A stretch of 64,000 nt of DNA from Muscardinus avellanarius (Eukaryota > Chordata > Mammalia > Rodentia > Gliridae). The DNA is taken from positions 137,888,227-137,952,226 of the forward strand of contig OY726561.1 in the NCBI GenBank assembly GCA_963383645.1, written 5' to 3'. The notes beneath the pieces are model-generated. The model worked only from the letters and a program-made list of their open reading frames with translations. It was not told the DNA's origin and ran no database searches. This document shows, piece by piece, positions 63,523 through 64,000 of the stretch; within the stretch, counting starts at the first letter, position 1, and each line of letters opens with the position of its first letter. The translations under genes and the position numbers were made by a program.

Positions 63523-64000
63523 ATGGAGAGCGCCACGCCGCCGGGCGGGGCTCGGGACTCACGTTCCCGGGCGCGGTGCTGGTGCCGCCGGCAACCCCCA
63601 GGGGGCGCTCGCGCGGAGGTTTCCGAACTCGCAGCTCCGGGGTGGCTGGGCGCATGGGTTTCGTCAGAAGGTGGAAATCTCAGTGAGAAGCTGCCATCTC
63701 CCCGTCCCCCTTCTTCTTCCTTCCTCCTCTCTCCCTCCCTCTTTACCCAGTTCCTTCCTCTTTACTCTGAGTTGGCAGCGCAGAGCGGAGCTGCCGCCCT
63801 CCACGTTGGCACCTCTTCCCCAGCCCCCAGCACCAAGGATGGAGTCCGGGTTTCCAGAGAGACCAAACTCTGCGCTCAGCATCTTTTCCCTCCGCGGTTG
63901 CTAAACTGGCCTCCGAGGACCAGCGGGGAGGGAAGTCTGAGCCTCCGCATCCTACTCCATCCCTCCAACACCGACAGTCTCCACTCCAGAGCCGGATTTT
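63523..64000 (+). CDS. Open frame running off the window edge (possible first exon, unproven)
   Basis: An ATG in a good Kozak context (CACCATGG) at 63523 opens a frame with no stop through base 64000, at least 159 codons, partial at the 3' end. The predicted start is MESATPPGGARDSRSRARC. The product is Arg-, Ser-, Pro- and Gly-rich, with a Pro/Ser/Leu-rich stretch from the CT tract. I see no signal peptide, domain or known family. A second plus-strand frame (63422-63904, 160 codons) and a minus-strand frame (63655-63197) overlap it, as often happens by chance in GC-rich islands. I rate 5'UTR or promoter sequence as more likely than real coding sequence. Confidence 0.2.
   Translation, partial: MESATPPGGARDSRSRARCWCRRQPPGGARAEVSELAAPGWLGAWVSSEGGNLSEKLPSPRPPSSSFLLSPSLFTQFLPLYSELAAQSGAAALHVGTSSPAPSTKDGVRVSRETKLCAQHLFPPRLLNWPPRTSGEGSLSLRILLHPSNTDSLHSRAGF
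63543..63551 (+). promoter_or_regulatory. Sp1-type GC box
   Basis: GGGCGGGGC within the CpG island. Confidence 0.6.
63595..63608 (+). promoter_or_regulatory. CTCF-like core motif
   Basis: CCCCCAGGGGGCGC matches the CTCF core CCASYAGRKGGCRS at 13 of 14 positions. CTCF often sits at CpG-island promoters and domain borders. Confidence 0.6.

Larger units (their letters stand above)
63400..64000. promoter_or_regulatory. CpG island, gene promoter/first exon region
   Basis: Base composition changes sharply. 63505-63660 is dense in CpG (runs such as CGCCACGCCGCCGGGCGGGG and GGGGGCGCTCGCGCGG), in a window that otherwise has CpG only in young SINEs. It contains a GC box GGGCGGGGC (63543-63551), a CTCF-like site (63595-63608) and a following CT-rich tract (63690-63770), and it lacks repeats. 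The direction is not decided by the sequence. An open frame leads right, and a strong splice-donor-like AAC/GTGAGT lies on the minus strand near 63565. It may be bidirectional. The gene is not identified. Confidence 0.75.

Noticed and set aside
63197..63655. 152-codon minus-strand frame in the CpG island
   Set aside because: It overlaps two plus-strand frames and runs into poly-F codons from an A-rich run. GC-rich islands give such frames by chance.

Overview
This window is mammalian chromosomal DNA, almost certainly from a rodent. The main evidence is its SINEs. About forty are B1-type (7SL-derived) left halves fused to ID-type (tRNA-derived) right halves, the B1-dID architecture, and there are free ID elements as well. 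Much of the rest is L1 fragments of several ages. MaLR and ERVK-like LTRs, MIR, L2 and hAT (MER5A, MER20) relics, and many long purine/pyrimidine, CA/TG, TTTA and TTCC microsatellites are also present. The older SINE type resembles the B1-ID fusion I know from squirrels, so a sciuromorph rodent (squirrel, mountain beaver or dormouse lineage) is my best guess. That is inference only.

Layout. 0-2.4 kb: SINE, a MaLR-like LTR with a possible 5-bp target duplication, and MER5A. 2.4-13 kb: a long L1/HAL1 graveyard in both orientations, broken by SINEs. It contains a 127-bp local duplication and a younger antisense L1 piece carrying only the 5'UTR and a damaged ORF1. 13.2-13.6 kb: a solo class II (ERVK-like) LTR with a perfect 6-bp duplication. 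13.6-22 kb: antisense L1 3' ends, SINEs, microsatellites and a fold-back repeat. 22-30 kb: MIRs, a long ancient mammalian repeat, MER20 and nested L1 pieces. 30-48 kb: SINE clusters, including nested and same-site insertions, separated by repeat-poor stretches. 48-57 kb: L2, a MaLR solo LTR with a perfect 5-bp duplication, more LTRs, and a repeat-free block at 52.8-53.7 kb. 57-63 kb: mostly unique sequence with MIR and hAT relics. 63.4-64 kb: a CpG island with a GC box, a near-consensus CTCF site and an open frame running off the window edge. This is the only good sign of a gene promoter.

I found no convincing spliced protein-coding gene, tRNA, rRNA or CRISPR array. The open reading frames inside the window come from repeats, microsatellites or chance. 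The region reads as intergenic (or deep intronic) DNA ending in the 5' end of a gene to the right, or of a divergent gene pair. No exotic new system is evident. The best candidates for something undescribed are a derived B1-dID SINE subfamily and the structured 5'UTR of the L1 piece.
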